DNA from: Auanema rhodensis
Taxonomy: Eukaryota > Nematoda > Chromadorea > Rhabditida > Rhabditidae
DNA length: 64,000 bases
Reading direction: 5' to 3'
Assembly: GCA_964057225.1 (NCBI GenBank)
Contig: OZ059899.1
Span: forward strand, 9,300,001-9,364,000
Below are positions 26,323 through 41,175 of this stretch, piece after piece. Made by a program: the position numbers and the translations under genes. The notes under the pieces were generated by a model. It searched no databases. It was not told the DNA's origin and saw only the letters and a list, made by a program, of their open reading frames with translations. How positions within the stretch are numbered: the stretch's first letter is position 1; every line of letters starts with the position of its first letter.

Positions 26323-27677
26323 TAAATTTTTTTCATTTCACTTGTCATTTACAAAAATCGAATTTATTTTTTTCAATGATTTTTTTTTGCAATGTGTCAT
26401 AAGAATTACACAGTTGAACAAAACGTTTTTTAAGAATTTTCTTTGTTGTCAACATATATATTTTCCTGGAATTCGAAAGCATTTGGGATGGAAATTAGAA
26501 AGAAAAAACTAGTTTTTCCTACTTTAAAACAAACAATAAGAAATAAAATGAAAAAGATTGTTAGATATCCAATTTAAACTTATACATTTACTTCGATAAA
26601 GAGCCTATTAGATTGAAATTTTATGTCTTACAGTTCTCCAACAGAACAGACTGATCCTGATTTTTCTACGATTACATAAAACTCTCGTTTGATATAAAAA
26701 AAGGAGAGGAACAACGTTTCCAGGATGTCAAGGATATCGAATCTAGTGATATTGTAGAAAAATGTAATGTCAGCTCCATAGGTTTTCTCCTAATTTCTCT
26801 CATCACAATTGTCTTAGTTTTTTTTCTCATAAGAGTTTCTGAAATCTTAGGTGAACAAGGCCGTATAAAATTTCCTGGAATTCAAAAACATTTGGGATGG
26901 AAATTAGAAAGAAAAGAACTAGTTTTTCATACATTAAAACAAACAATAAGAAATAGAATGAAAAAGATTGTTAGATATCCAATTTAAACTTATACATTTA
27001 CTTCGATAAAGAGCCTATTAGATTGAAATTTTATGTCTTACAGTTCTCCAACAGAACAGACTGATCCTGATTTTTCTACGATTACATAAAACTCTCGTTC
27101 GATATGAAAAAAGGAGAGGAATAACGTTTCCAGGATGTCAATGATATTGAATCTAGTGATATTGTAGAAAAATGTAATGTCAGCTCCATAGGTTTTCTCT
27201 TAATTTCTCTCATCACAATTGTCTTAGTTTTTTTCTCATAAGAGTTTCTGAAATCTTAGGTGAACAAGGCCGTATAAAATTTCCTGGAATTCAAAAACAT
27301 TTGGGATGGAAATTAGAAAGAAAAAACTAGTTTTTCCTACTTTAAAACAAACAATAAGAAATAAAATGAAAAAGATTGTTAGATATCCAATTTAAACTTA
27401 TACATTTACTTCGATAAAGAGCCTATTAGATTGAAATTTTATGTCTTACAGTTCTCCAACAGAACAGACTGATCCTGATTTTTCTACGATTACATAAAAC
27501 TCTCGTTTGATATAAAAAAAGGAGAGGAACAACGTTTCCAGGATGTCAAGGATATCGAATCTAGTGATATTGTAGAAAAATGTAATGTCAGCTCCATAGG
27601 TTTTCTCCTAATTTCTCTCATCACAATTGTCTTAGTTTTTTTTTCTCATAAGAGTTTCTGAAATCTTAGTTGAACAA

Positions 27678-27750
27678 GGCCGCGTGGCGCAATGGATAAC
27701 GCGTCTGCCTACGGAGCAGAAGATTGTAGGTTCGAATCCTGCCGTGGTCG
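27678..27750 (+). tRNA. tRNA-Arg (ACG)
   Basis: Consensus copy preceded by two short units. Confidence 0.95.
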
Positions 27751-29516
27751 TAAATTTTTTTCATTTCACTTGTCATTCATAAAAATCGAATTTATTTTTT
27801 TCAATGATTTTTTTTTGCAATGTGTCATAAGAATTACACAGTTGAACAAAACGTTTTTTAAGAATTTTCTTTGTTGTCAACATATATATTTTCCTGGAAT
27901 TCGAAAGCATTCGGGATGGAAATTAGAAAGAAAAGAACTAGTTTTTCCTACTTTAAAACAAACAATAAGAAATAAAATGAAAAAGATTGTTAGATATCCA
28001 ATTTAAACTTATACATTTACTTCGATAAAGAGCCTATTAGATTGAAATTTTATGTCTTACAGTTCTCCAACAGAACAGACTGATCCTGATTTTTCTACGA
28101 TTACATAAAACTCTCGTTTGATACAAAAAAAGGAGAGGAATAACGTTTCCAGGATGTCAAGGATATCGAATCTAGTGATATTGTAGAAAAATGTAATGTC
28201 AGCTCCATAGGTTTTCTCCTAATTTCTCTCATCACAATTGTCTTAGTTTTTTTTCTCATAAGAGTTTCTGAAATCTTAGGTGAACAAGGCCGTATATAAT
28301 TTCCTGGAATTCGAAAGCATTTGGGATGGAATTTAGAAAGTAATGAACTAGTTTTTCCTACTTTAAAACAAACAATAAGAAATAAAATGAAAAAGATTGT
28401 TAGATATCCAATTTAAACTTATACATTTACTTCGATAAAGAGCCTATTAGATTGAAATTTTATGTCTTACAGTTCTCCAACAGAACAGACTGATCCTGAT
28501 TTTTCTACGATTACATAAAACTCTCGTTTGATATAAAAAAAGGAGAGGAACAACGTTTCCAGGATGTCAAGGATATCGAATCTAGTGATATTGTAGAAAA
28601 ATGTAATGTCAGCTCCATAGGTTTTCTCCTAATTTCTCTCATCACAATTGTCTTAGTTTTTTTTCTCATAAGAGTTTCTGAAATCTTAGGTGAACAAGGC
28701 CGTATATAATTTCCTGGAATTCGAAAGCATTTGGGATGGAATTTAGAAAGTAATGAACTAGTTTTTCCTACTTTAAAACAAACAATAAGAAATAAAATGA
28801 AAAAGATTGTTAGATATCCAATTTAAACTTATACATTTACTTCGATAAAGAGCCTATTAGATTGAAATTTTATGTCTTACAGTTCTCCAACAGAACAGAC
28901 TGATCCTGATTTTTCTACGATTACATAAAACTCTCGTTTGATATGAAAAAAGGAGAGGAATAACGTTTCCAGGATGTCAATGATATTGAATCTAGTGATA
29001 TTGTAGAACAATGTAATGTCAGCTCCATAGGTTTTCTCTTAATTTCTCTCATCACAATTGTCTTAGTTTTTTTCTCATAAGAGTTTCTGAAATCTTAGGT
29101 GAACAAGGCCGTATAAAATTTCCTGGAATTCAAAAACATTTGGGATGGAAATTAGAAAGAAAAGAACTAGTTTTTCCTACATTAAAACAAACAATAAGAA
29201 ATAGAATGAAAAAGATTGTTAGATATCCAATTTAAACTTATACATTTACTTCGATAAAGAGCCTATTAGATTGAAATTTTATGTCTTACAGTTCTCCAAC
29301 AGAACAGACTGATCCTGATTTTTCTACGATTACATAAAACTCTCGTTTGATATAAAAAAAGGAGAGGAACAACGTTTCCAGGATGTCAAGGATATCGAAT
29401 CTAGTGATATTGTAGAAAAATGTAATGTCAGCTCCATAGGTTTTCTCCTAATTTCTCTCATCACAATTGTCTTAGTTTTTTTTCTCATAAGAGTTTCTGA
29501 AATCTTAGGTGAACAA

Positions 29517-29589
29517 GGCCGCGTGGCGCAATGGATAACGCGTCTGCCTACGGAGCAGAAGATTGTAGGTTCGAATCCTGCCGTGGTCG
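29517..29589 (+). tRNA. tRNA-Arg (ACG) with shortened 3' flank
   Basis: Consensus tRNA preceded by the GGTGAAC spelling normally found before short units. About 40 bp are missing downstream between two ATTTTTTTCA direct repeats; the terminator T run survives. Confidence 0.94.
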
Positions 29590-30496
29590 TAAATTTTTTT
29601 CAATGATTTTTTTTTGCAATGTGTCATAAGAATTACACAGTTGAACAAAACGTTTTTTAAGAATTTTCTTTGTTGTCAACATATATATTTTCCTGGAATT
29701 CGAAAGCATTCGGGATGGAAATTAGAAAGAAAAGAACTAGTTTTTCCTACATTAAAACAAACAATAAGAAATAAAATGAAAAAGATTGTTAGATATCCAA
29801 TTTAAACTTATACATTTACTTCGATAAAAAGCCTATTAGATTGAAATTTTATGTCTTACAGTTCTCCAACAGAACAGACTGATCCTGATTTTTCTACGAT
29901 TACATAAAACTCTCGTTTGATATGAAAAAAGGAGAGGAATAACGTTTCCAGGATGTCAATGATATCGAATCTAGTGATATTGTAGAAAAATGTAATGTCA
30001 GCTCCATAGGTTTTCTCCTAATTTCTCTCATCACAATTGTCTTAGTTTTTTTCTCATAAGAGTTTCTGAAATCTTAGGTGAACAAGGCCGTATAAAATTT
30101 CCTGGAATTCAAAAACATTTGGGATGGAAATTAGAAAGAAAAGAACTAGTTTTTCCTACATTAAAACAAACAATAAGAAATAAAATGAAAAAGATTGTTA
30201 GATATCCAATTTAAACTTATACATTTACTTCGATAAAAAGCCTATTAGATTGAAATTCTATGTCTTACAGTTCTCCAACAGAACAGACTGATCCTGATTT
30301 TTCTACGATTACATAAAACTCTCGTTTGATATAAAAAAAGGAGAGGAATAACGTTTCCAGGATGTCAAGGATATCGAATCTAGTGATATTGTAGAAAAAT
30401 GTAATGTCAGCTCCATAGGTTTTCTCCTAATTTCTCTCATCACAATTGTCTTAGTTTTTTTTTCTCATAAGAGTTTCTGAAATCTTAGTTGAACAA

Positions 30497-30569
30497 GGCC
30501 GCGTGGCGCAATGGATAACGCGTCTGCCTACGGAGCAGAAGATTGTAGGTTCGAATCCTGCCGTGGTCG
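30497..30569 (+). tRNA. tRNA-Arg (ACG)
   Basis: Consensus copy, 980 bp after the previous tRNA with one short unit between. Confidence 0.95.
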
Positions 30570-31106
30570 TAAATTTTTTTCATTTCACTTGTCATTCATA
30601 AAAATCGAATTTATTTTTTTCAATGATTTTTTTTGCAATGTGTCATAAGAATTACACAGTTGAACAAAACGTTTTTTAAGAATTTTCTTTGTTGTCAACA
30701 TATATATTTTCCTGGAATTCGAAAGCATTCGGGATGGAAATTAGAAAGAAAAGAACTAGTTTTTCCTACTTTAAAACAAACAATAAGAAATAAAATGAAA
30801 AAGATTGTTAGATATCCAATTTAAACTTATACATTTACTTCGATAAAGAGCCTATTAGATTGAAATTTTATGTCTTACAGTTCTCCAACAGAACAGACTG
30901 ATCCTGATTTTTCTACGATTACATAAAACTCTCGTTTGATATAAAAAAAGGAGAGGAATAACGTTTCCAGGATGTCAAGGATATCGAATCTAGTGATATT
31001 GTAGAAAAATGTAATGTCAGCTCCATAGGTTTTCTCCTAATTTCTCTCATCACAATTGTCTTAGTTTTTTTTTCTCATAAGAGTTTCTGAAATCTTAGTT
31101 GAACAA

Positions 31107-31179
31107 GGCCGCGTGGCGCAATGGATAACGCGTCTGCCTACGGAGCAGAAGATTGTAGGTTCGAATCCTGCCGTGGTCG
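31107..31179 (+). tRNA. tRNA-Arg (ACG)
   Basis: Consensus copy in a directly adjacent full unit. Confidence 0.95.
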
Positions 31180-32534
31180 TAAATTTTTTTCATTTCACTT
31201 GTCATTTACAAAAATCGAATTTATTTTTTTCAATGATTTTTTTTTGCAATGTGTCATAAGAATTACACAGTTGAACAAAACGTTTTTTAAGAATTTTCTT
31301 TGTTGTCAACATATATATTTTCCTGGAATTCGAAAGCATTTGGGATGGAAATTAGAAAGAAAAAACTAGTTTTTCCTACTTTAAAACAAACAATAAGAAA
31401 TAAAATGAAAAAGATTGTTAGATATCCAATTTAAACTTATACATTTACTTCGATAAAGAGCCTATTAGATTGAAATTTTATGTCTTACAGTTCTCCAACA
31501 GAACAGACTGATCCTGATTTTTCTACGATTACATAAAACTCTCGTTTGATATAAAAAAAGGAGAGGAACAACGTTTCCAGGATGTCAAGGATATCGAATC
31601 TAGTGATATTGTAGAAAAATGTAATGTCAGCTCCATAGGTTTTCTCCTAATTTCTCTCATCACAATTGTCTTAGTTTTTTTTCTCATAAGAGTTTCTGAA
31701 ATCTTAGGTGAACAAGGCCGTATATAATTTCCTGGAATTCGAAAGCATTTGGGATGGAATTTAAAAAGTAATGAACTAGTTTTTCCTACTTTAAAACAAA
31801 CAATAAGAAATAAAATGAAAAAGATTGTTAGATATCCAATTTAAACTTATACATTTACTTCGATAAAGAGCCTATTAGATTGAAATTTTATGTCTTACAG
31901 TTCTCCAACAGAACAGACTGATCCTGATTTTTCTACGATTACATAAAACTCTCGTTTGATATGAAAAAAGGAGAGGAATAACGTTTCCAGGATGTCAATG
32001 ATATTGAATCTAGTGATATTGTAGAAAAATGTAATGTCAGCTCCATAGGTTTTCTCTTAATTTCTCTCATCACAATTGTCTTAGTTTTTTTCTCATAAGA
32101 GTTTCTGAAATCTTAGGTGAACAAGGCCGTATAAAATTTCCTGGAATTCAAAAGCATTTGGGATGGAAATTAGAAAGAAAAGAACTAGTTTTTCCTACTT
32201 TAAAACAAACAATAAGAAATAAAATGAAAAGATTGTTAGATATCCAATTTAAACTTATACATTTACTTCGATAAAGAGCCTATTAGATTGAAATTTTATG
32301 TCTTACAGTTCTCCAACAGAACAGACTGATCCTGATTTTTCTACGATTACATAAAACTCTCGTTTGATATAAAAAAAGGAGAGGAATAACGTTTCCAGGA
32401 TGTCAAGGATATCGAATCTAGTGATATTGTAGAAAAATGTAATGTCAGCTCCATAGGTTTTCTCCTAATTTCTCTCATCACAATTGTCTTAGTTTTTTTT
32501 TCTCATAAGAGTTTCTGAAATCTTAGTTGAACAA

Positions 32535-32607
32535 GGCCGCGTGGCGCAATGGATAACGCGTCTGCCTACGGAGCAGAAGATTGTAGGTTCGAATCCTGCC
32601 GTGGTCG
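32535..32607 (+). tRNA. tRNA-Arg (ACG)
   Basis: Consensus copy. Its unit later reads ATATCCTTTTAAAC, a small local deletion of AA seen only here. Confidence 0.95.
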
Positions 32608-34779
32608 TAAATTTTTTTCATTTCACTTGTCATTTACAAAAATCGAATTTATTTTTTTCAATGTTTTTTTTTGCAATGTGTCATAAGAATTACACAGTTG
32701 AACAAAACGTTTTTTAAGAATTTTCTTTGTTGTCAACATATATATTTTCCTGGAATTCGAAAGCATTTGGGATGGAAATTAGAAAGAAAAAACTAGTTTT
32801 TCCTACTTTAAAACAAACAATAAGAAATAAAATGAAAAAGATTGTTAGATATCCTTTTAAACTTATACATTTACTTCGATAAAGAGCCTATTAGATTGAA
32901 ATTTTATGTCTTACAGTTCTCCAACAGAACAGACTGATCCTGATTTTTCTACGATTACATAAAACTCTCGTTTGATATAAAAAAAGGAGAGGAACAACGT
33001 TTCCAGGATGTCAAGGATATCGAATCTAGTGATATTGTAGAAAAATGTAATGTCAGCTCCATAGGTTTTCTCCTAATTTCTCTCATCACAATTGTCTTAG
33101 TTTTTTTTCTCATAAGAGTTTCTGAAATCTTAGGTGAACAAGGCCGTATATAATTTCCTGGAATTCGAAAGCATTTGGGATGGAATTTAAAAAGTAATGA
33201 ACTAGTTTTTCCTACTTTAAAACAAACAATAAGAAATAAAATAAAAAAGATTGTTAGATATCCAATTTAAACTTATACATTTACTTCGATAAAGAGCCTA
33301 TTAGATTGAAATTTTATGTCTTACAGTTCTCCAACAGAACAGACTGATCCTGATTTTTCTACGATTACATAAAACTCTCGTTTGATATGAAAAAAGGAGA
33401 GGAATAACGTTTCCAGGATGTCAATGATATTGAATCTAGTGATATTGTAGAAAAATGTAATGTCAGCTCCATAGGTTTTCTCTTAATTTCTCTCATCACA
33501 ATTGTCTTAGTTTTTTTCTCATAAGAGTTTCTGAAATCTTAGGTGAACAAGGCCGTATAAAATTTCCTGGAATTCAAAAGCATTTGGGATGGAAATTAGA
33601 AAGAAAAGAACTAGTTTTTCCTACTTTAAAACAAACAATAAGAAATAAAATGAAAAGATTGTTAGATATCCAATTTAAACTTATACATTTACTTCGATAA
33701 AGAGCCTATTAGATTGAAATTTTATGTCTTACAGTTCTCCAACAGAACAGACTGATCCTGATTTTTCTACGATTACATAAAACTCTCGTTTGATATAAAA
33801 CAAGGAGAGGAACAACGTTTCCAGGATGTCAAGGATATCGAATCTAGTGATATTGTAGAAAAATGTAATGTCAGCTCCATAGGTTTTCTCCTAATTTCTC
33901 TCATCACAATTGTCTTAGTTTTTTTCTCATAAGAGTTTCTGAAATCTTAGGTGAACAAGGCCGTATAAAATTTCCTGGAATTCAAAAACATTTGGGATGG
34001 AAATTAGAAAGAAAAGAACTAGTTTTTCCTACATTAAAACAAACAATAAGAAATAAAATGAAAAAGATTGTTAGATATCCAATTTAAACTTATACATTTA
34101 CTTCGATAAAGAGCCTATTAGATTGAAATTTTATGTCTTACAGTTCTCCAACAGAACAGACTGATCCTGATTTTTCTACGATTACATAAAACTGTCGTTT
34201 GATATAAAAAAAGGAGAGGAACAACGTTTCCAGGATGTCAAGGATATCGAATCTAGTGATATTGTAGAAAAATGTAATGTCAGCTCCATAGGTTTTCTCC
34301 TAATTTCTCTCATCACAATTGTCTTAGTTTTTTTTCTCATAAGAGTTTCTGAAATCTTAGGTGAACAAGGCCGTATATAATTTCCTGGAATTCGAAAGCA
34401 TTTGGGATGGAATTTAAAAAGTAATGAACTAGTTTTTCCTACTTTAAAACAAACAATAAGAAATAAAATGAAAAAGATTGTTAGATATCCAATTTAAACT
34501 TATACATTTACTTCGATAAAGAGCCTATTAGATTGAAATTTTATGTCTTACAGTTCTCCAACAGAACAGACTGATCCTGATTTTTCTACGATTACATAAA
34601 ACTCTCGTTTGATATAAAAAAAGGAGAGGAATAACGTTTCCAGGATGTCAAGGATATCGAATCTAGTGATATTGTAGAAAAATGTAATGTCAGCTCCATA
34701 GGTTTTCTCCTAATTTCTCTCATCACAATTGTCTTAGTTTTTTTTTCTCATAAGAGTTTCTGAAATCTTAGTTGAACAA

Positions 34780-34852
34780 GGCCGCGTGGCGCAATGGATA
34801 ACGCGTCTGCCTACGGAGCAGAAGATTGTAGGTTCGAATCCTGCCGTGGTCG
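34780..34852 (+). tRNA. tRNA-Arg (ACG)
   Basis: Consensus copy after four short units. The downstream T run is interrupted (GATCTTTTTT). Confidence 0.95.
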
Positions 34853-35389
34853 TAAATTTTTTTCATTTCACTTGTCATTCATAAAAATCGAATTTATTTT
34901 TTTCAATGATCTTTTTTGCAATGTGTCATAAGAATTACACAGTTGAACAAAACGTTTTTTAAGAATTTTCTTTGTTGTCAACATATATATTTTCCTGGAA
35001 TTCGAAAGCATTCGGGATGGAAATTAGAAAGAAAAGAACTAGTTTTTCCTACTTTAAAACAAACAATAAGAAATAAAATGAAAAAGATTGTTAGATATCC
35101 AATTTAAACTTATACATTTACTTCGATAAAGAGCCTATTAGATTGAAATTTTATGTCTTACAGTTCTCCAACAGAACAGACTGATCCTGATTTTTCTACG
35201 ATTACATAAAACTCTCGTTTGATATAAAAAAAGGAGAGGAATAACGTTTCCAGGATGTCAAGGATATCGAATCTAGTGATATTGTAGAAAAATGTAATGT
35301 CAGCTCCATAGGTTTTCTCCTAATTTCTCTCATCACAATTGTCTTAGTTTTTTTTTCTCATAAGAGTTTCTGAAATCTTAGTTGAACAA

Positions 35390-35462
35390 GGCCGCGTGGC
35401 GCAATGGATAACGCGTCTGCCTACGGAGCAGAAGATTGTAGGTTCGAATCCTGCCGTGGTCG
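35390..35462 (+). tRNA. tRNA-Arg (ACG)
   Basis: Consensus copy, 610 bp after its neighbour. Confidence 0.95.
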
Positions 35463-37225
35463 TAAATTTTTTTCATTTCACTTGTCATTTACAAAAATCG
35501 AATTTATTTTTTTCAATGATTTTTTTTGCAATGTGTCATAAGAATTACACAGTTGAACAAAACGTTTTTTAAGAATTTTCTTTGTTGTCAACATATATAT
35601 TTTCCTGGAATTCGAAAGCATTTGGGATGGAAATTAGAAAGAAAAAACTAGTTTTTCCTACTTTAAAACAAACAATAAGAAATAAAATGAAAAAGATTGT
35701 TAGATATCCAATTTAAACTTATACATTTACTTCGATAAAGAGCCTATTAGATTGAAATTTTATGTCTTACAGTTCTCCAACAGAACAGACTGATCCTGAT
35801 TTTTCTACGATTACATAAAACTCTCGTTTGATATAAAAAAAGGAGAGGAACAACGTTTCCAGGATGTCAAGGATATCGAATCTAGTGATATTGTAGAAAA
35901 ATGTAATGTCAGCTCCATAGGTTTTCTCCTAATTTCTCTCATCACAATTGTCTTAGTTTTTTTTCTCATAAGAGTTTCTGAAATCTTAGGTGAACAAGGC
36001 CGTATATAATTTCCTGGAATTCGAAAGCATTTGGGATGGAATTTAAAAAGTAATGAACTAGTTTTTCCTACTTTAAAACAAACAATAAGAAATAAAATAA
36101 AAAAGATTGTTAGATATCCAATTTAAACTTATACATTTACTTCGATAAAGAGCCTATTAGATTGAAATTTTATGTCTTACAGTTCTCCAACAGAACAGAC
36201 TGATCCTGATTTTTCTACGATTACATAAAACTCTCGTTTGATATGAAAAAAGGAGAGGAATAACGTTTCCAGGATGTCAATGATATTGAATCTAGTGATA
36301 TTGTAGAAAAATGTAATGTCAGCTCCATAGGTTTTCTCTTAATTTCTCTCATCACAATTGTCTTAGTTTTTTTCTCATAAGAGTTTCTGAAATCTTAGGT
36401 GAACAAGGCCGTATAAAATTTCCTGGAATTCAAAAGCATTTGGGATGGAAATTAGAAAGAAAAGAACTAGTTTTTCCTACTTTAAAACAAACAATAAGAA
36501 ATAAAATGAAAAGATTGTTAGATATCCAATTTAAACTTATACATTTACTTCGATAAAGAGCCTATTAGATTGAAATTTTATGTCTTACAGTTCTCCAACA
36601 GAACAGACTGATCCTGATTTTTCTACGATTACATAAAACTCTCGTTTGATATAAAACAAGGAGAGGAACAACGTTTCCAGGATGTCAAGGATATCGAATC
36701 TAGTGATATTGTAGAAAAATGTAATGTCAGCTCCATAGGTTTTCTCCTAATTTCTCTCATCACAATTGTCTTAGTTTTTTTCTCATAAGAGTTTCTGAAA
36801 TCTTAGGTGAACAAGGCCGTATAAAATTTCCTGGAATTCAAAAACATTTGGGATGGAAATTAGAAAGAAAAGAACTAGTTTTTCCTACATTAAAACAAAC
36901 AATAAGAAATAAAATGAAAAAGATTGTTAGATATCCAATTTAAACTTATACATTTACTTCGATAAAAAGCCTATTAGATTGAAATTCTATGTCTTACAGT
37001 TCTCCAACAGAACAGACTGATCCTGATTTTTCTACGATTACATAAAACTCTTGTTTGATATAAAAAAAGAAGAGGAATAACGTTTCCAGGATGTCAAGGA
37101 TATCGAATCTAGTGATATTGTAGAAAAATGTAATGTCAGCTCCATAGGTTTTCTCCTAATTTCTCTCATCACAATTGTCTTAGTTTTTTTTTCTCATAAG
37201 AGTTTCTGAAATCTTAGTTGAACAA

Positions 37226-37298
37226 GGCCGCGTGGCGCAATGGATAACGCGTCTGCCTACGGAGCAGAAGATTGTAGGTTCGAATCCTGCCGTGGTCG
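37226..37298 (+). tRNA. tRNA-Arg (ACG)
   Basis: Consensus copy preceded by three short units. Confidence 0.95.
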
Positions 37299-37836
37299 TA
37301 AATTTTTTTCATTTCACTTGTCATTCATAAAAATCGAATTTATTTTTTTCAATGATTTTTTTTTGCAATGTGTCATAAGAATTACACAGTTGAACAAAAC
37401 GTTTTTTAAGAATTTTCTTTGTTGTCAACATATATATTTTCCTGGAATTCGAAAGCATTCGGGATGGAAATTAGAAAGAAAAGAACTAGTTTTTCCTACT
37501 TTAAAACAAACAATAAGAAATAAAATGAAAAAGATTGTTAGATATCCAATTTAAACTTATACATTTACTTCGATAAAGAGCCTATTAGATTGAAATTTTA
37601 TGTCTTACAGTTCTCCAACAGAACAGACTGATCCTGATTTTTCTACGATTACATAAAACTCTCGTTTGATATAAAAAAAGGAGAGGAATAACGTTTCCAG
37701 GATGTCAAGGATATCGAATCTAGTGATATTGTAGAAAAATGTAATGTCAGCTCCATAGGTTTTCTCCTAATTTCTCTCATCACAATTGTCTTAGTTTTTT
37801 TTTCTCATAAGAGTTTCTGAAATCTTAGTTGAACAA

Positions 37837-37909
37837 GGCCGCGTGGCGCAATGGATAACGCGTCTGCCTACGGAGCAGAAGATTGTAGGTTCGAATCCTG
37901 CCGTGGTCG
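37837..37909 (+). tRNA. tRNA-Arg (ACG)
   Basis: Consensus copy; last tRNA before the long tRNA-less run and the Gypsy insertion. Confidence 0.95.
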
Positions 37910-38444
37910 TAAATTTTTTTCATTTCACTTGTCATTTACAAAAATCGAATTTATTTTTTTCAATGATTTTTTTTTGCAATGTGTCATAAGAATTACACAG
38001 TTGAACAAAACGTTTTTTAAGAATTTTCTTTGTTGTCAACATATATATTTTCCTGGAATTCGAAAGCATTTGGGATGGAAATTAGAAAGAAAAAACTAGT
38101 TTTTCCTACTTTAAAACAAACAATAAGAAATAAAATGAAAAAGATTGTTAGATATCCAATTTAAACTTATACATTTACTTCGATAAAGAGCCTATTAGAT
38201 TGAAATTTTATGTCTTACAGTTCTCCAACAGAACAGACTGATCCTGATTTTTCTACGATTACATAAAACTCTCGTTTGATATGAAAAAAGGAGAGGAATA
38301 ACGTTTCCAGGATGTCAATGATATTGAATCTAGTGATATTGTAGAAAAATGTAATGTCAGCTCCATAGGTTTTCTCTTAATTTCTCTCATCACAATTGTC
38401 TTAGTTTTTTTCTCATAAGAGTTTCTGAAATCTTAGGTGAACAA

Positions 38445-41175
38445 GGCCGTATAAAATTTCCTGGAATTCAAAAGCATTTGGGATGGAAATTAGAAAGAAA
38501 AGAACTAGTTTTTCCTACTTTAAAACAAACAATAAGAAATAAAATGAAAAGATTGTTAGATATCCAATTTAAACTTATACATTTACTTCGATAAAGAGCC
38601 TATTAGATTGAAATTTTATGTCTTACAGTTCTCCAACAGAACAGACTGATCCTGATTTTTCTACGATTACATAAAACTCTCGTTTGATATAAAACAAGGA
38701 GAGGAACAACGTTTCCAGGATGTCAAGGATATCGAATCTAGTGATATTGTAGAAAAATGTAATGTCAGCTCCATAGGTTTTCTCCTAATTTCTCTCATCA
38801 CAATTGTCTTAGTTTTTTTTCTCATAAGAGTTTCTGAAATCTTAGGTGAACAAGGCCGTATATAATTTCCTGGAATTCGAAAGCATTTGGGATGGAATTT
38901 AAAAAGTAATGAACTAGTTTTTCCTACTTTAAAACAAACAACAAGAAATAAAATAAAAAAGATTGTTAGATATCCAATTTAAACTTATACATTTACTTCG
39001 ATAAAGAGCCTATTAGATTGAAATTTTATGTCTTACAGTTCTCCAACAGAACAGACTGATCCTGATTTTTCTACGATTACATAAAACTCTCGTTTGATAT
39101 GAAAAAAGGAGAGGAATAACGTTTCCAGGATGTCAATGATATTGAATCTAGTGATATTGTAGAAAAATGTAATGTCAGCTCCATAGGTTTTCTCTTAATT
39201 TCTCTCATCACAATTGTCTTAGTTTTTTTCTCATAAGAGTTTCTGAAATCTTAGGTGAACAAGGCCGTATAAAATTTCCTGGAATTCAAAAGCATTTGGG
39301 ATGGAAATTAGAAAGAAAAGAACTAGTTTTTCCTACTTTAAAACAAACAATAAGAAATAAAATGAAAAGATTGTTAGATATCCAATTTAAACTTATACAT
39401 TTACTTCGATAAAGAGCCTATTAGATTGAAATTTTATGTCTTACAGTTCTCCAACAGAACAGACTGATCCTGATTTTTCTACGATTACATAAAACTCTCG
39501 TTTGATATAAAACAAGGAGAGGAACAACGTTTCCAGGATGTCAAGGATATCGAATCTAGTGATATTGTAGAAAAATGTAATGTCAGCTCCATAGGTTTTC
39601 TCCTAATTTCTCTCATCACAATTGTCTTAGTTTTTTTCTCATAAGAGTTTCTGAAATCTTAGGTGAACAAGGCCGTATAAAATTTCCTGGAATTCAAAAA
39701 CATTTGGGATGGAAATTAGAAAGAAAAGAACTAGTTTTTCCTACATTAAAACAAACAATAAGAAATAGAATGAAAAAGATTGTTAGATATCCAATTTAAA
39801 CTTATACATTTACTTCGATAAAAAGCCTATTAGATTGAAATTCTATGTCTTACAGTTCTCCAACAGAACAGACTGATCCTGATTTTTCTACGATTACATA
39901 AAACTCTCGTTTGATATAAAAAAAGGAGAGGAATAACGTTTCCAGGATGTCAATGATATTGAATCTAGTGATATTGTAGAAAAATGTAATGTCAGCTCCA
40001 TAGGTTTTCTCTTAATTTCTCTCATCACAATTGTCTTAGTTTTTTTCTCATAAGAGTTTCTGAAATCTTAGGTGAACAAGGCCGTATAAAATTTCCTGGA
40101 ATTCAAAAGCATTTGGGATGGAAATTAGAAAGAAAAGAACTAGTTTTTCCTACTTTAAAACAAACAATAAGAAATAAAATGAAAAGATTGTTAGATATCC
40201 AATTTAAACTTATACATTTACTTCGATAAAGAGCCTATTAGATTGAAATTTTATGTCTTACAGTTCTCCAACAGAACAGACTGATCCTGATTTTTCTACG
40301 ATTACATAAAACTCTCGTTTGATATAAAAAAAGGAGAGGAATAACGTTTCCAGGATGTCAATGATATTGAATCTAGTGATATTGTAGAAAAATGTAATGT
40401 CAGCTCCATAGGTTTTCTCTTAATTTCTCTCATCACAATTGTCTTAGTTTTTTTCTCATAAGAGTTTCTGAAATCTTAGGTGAACAAGGCCGTATAAAAT
40501 TTCCTGGAATTCAAAAGCATTTGGGATGGAAATTAGAAAGAAAAGAACTAGTTTTTCCTACTTTAAAACAAACAATAAGAAATAAAATGAAAAGATTGTT
40601 AGATATCCAATTTAAACTTATACATTTACTTCGATAAAGAGCCTATTAGATTGAAATTTTATGTCTTACAGTTCTCCAACAGAACAGACTGATCCTGATT
40701 TTTCTACAATTACATAAAACTCTCGTTTGATATAAAACAAGGAGAGGAACAACGTTTCCAGGATGTCAAGGATATCGAATCTAGTGATATTGTAGAAAAA
40801 TGTAATGTCAGCTCCATAGGTTTTCTCCTAATTTCTCTCATCACAATTGTCTTAGTTTTTTTCTCATAAGAGTTTCTGAAATCTTAGGTGAACAAGGCCG
40901 TATAAAATTTCCTGGAATTCAAAAACATTTGGGATGGAAATTAGAAAGAAAAGAACTAGTTTTTCCTACATTAAAACAAACAATAAGAAATAAAATGAAA
41001 AAGATTGTTAGATATCCAATTTAAACTTATACATTTACTTCGATAAAAAGCCTATTAGATTGAAATTCTATGTCTTACAGTTCTCCAACAGAACAGACTG
41101 ATCCTGATTTTTCTACGATTACATAAAACTCTCGTTTGATATAAAAAAAGGAGAGGAATAACGTTTCCAGGATGT
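38445..41175 (+). repeat. Longest run of tRNA-less short units
   Basis: Seven consecutive units of about 410 bp with no tRNA gene, each entered through the fused junction GGCCG-TATA. The last is interrupted by the Gypsy LTR. A similar run of three precedes the BEL element (53225-54384) and runs of four lie at about 18265-19895, 24002-25639 and 33142-34779. Confidence 0.9.

Larger units (their letters stand above)
23386..41175 (+). repeat. tRNA-Arg satellite array, block 2
   Basis: Same satellite, resuming at the right-hand copy of the MULE target duplicate with an intact tRNA gene and running to the GATGT target duplicate of the Gypsy element. It holds twelve tRNA-bearing units and about 26 short units, so short units dominate, especially after 38445. 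The short unit at about 24004 is a hybrid: it carries the TTGAAC spelling typical of full units just before the deletion junction, and GTTTAAAATTTCC after it. Confidence 0.97.
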
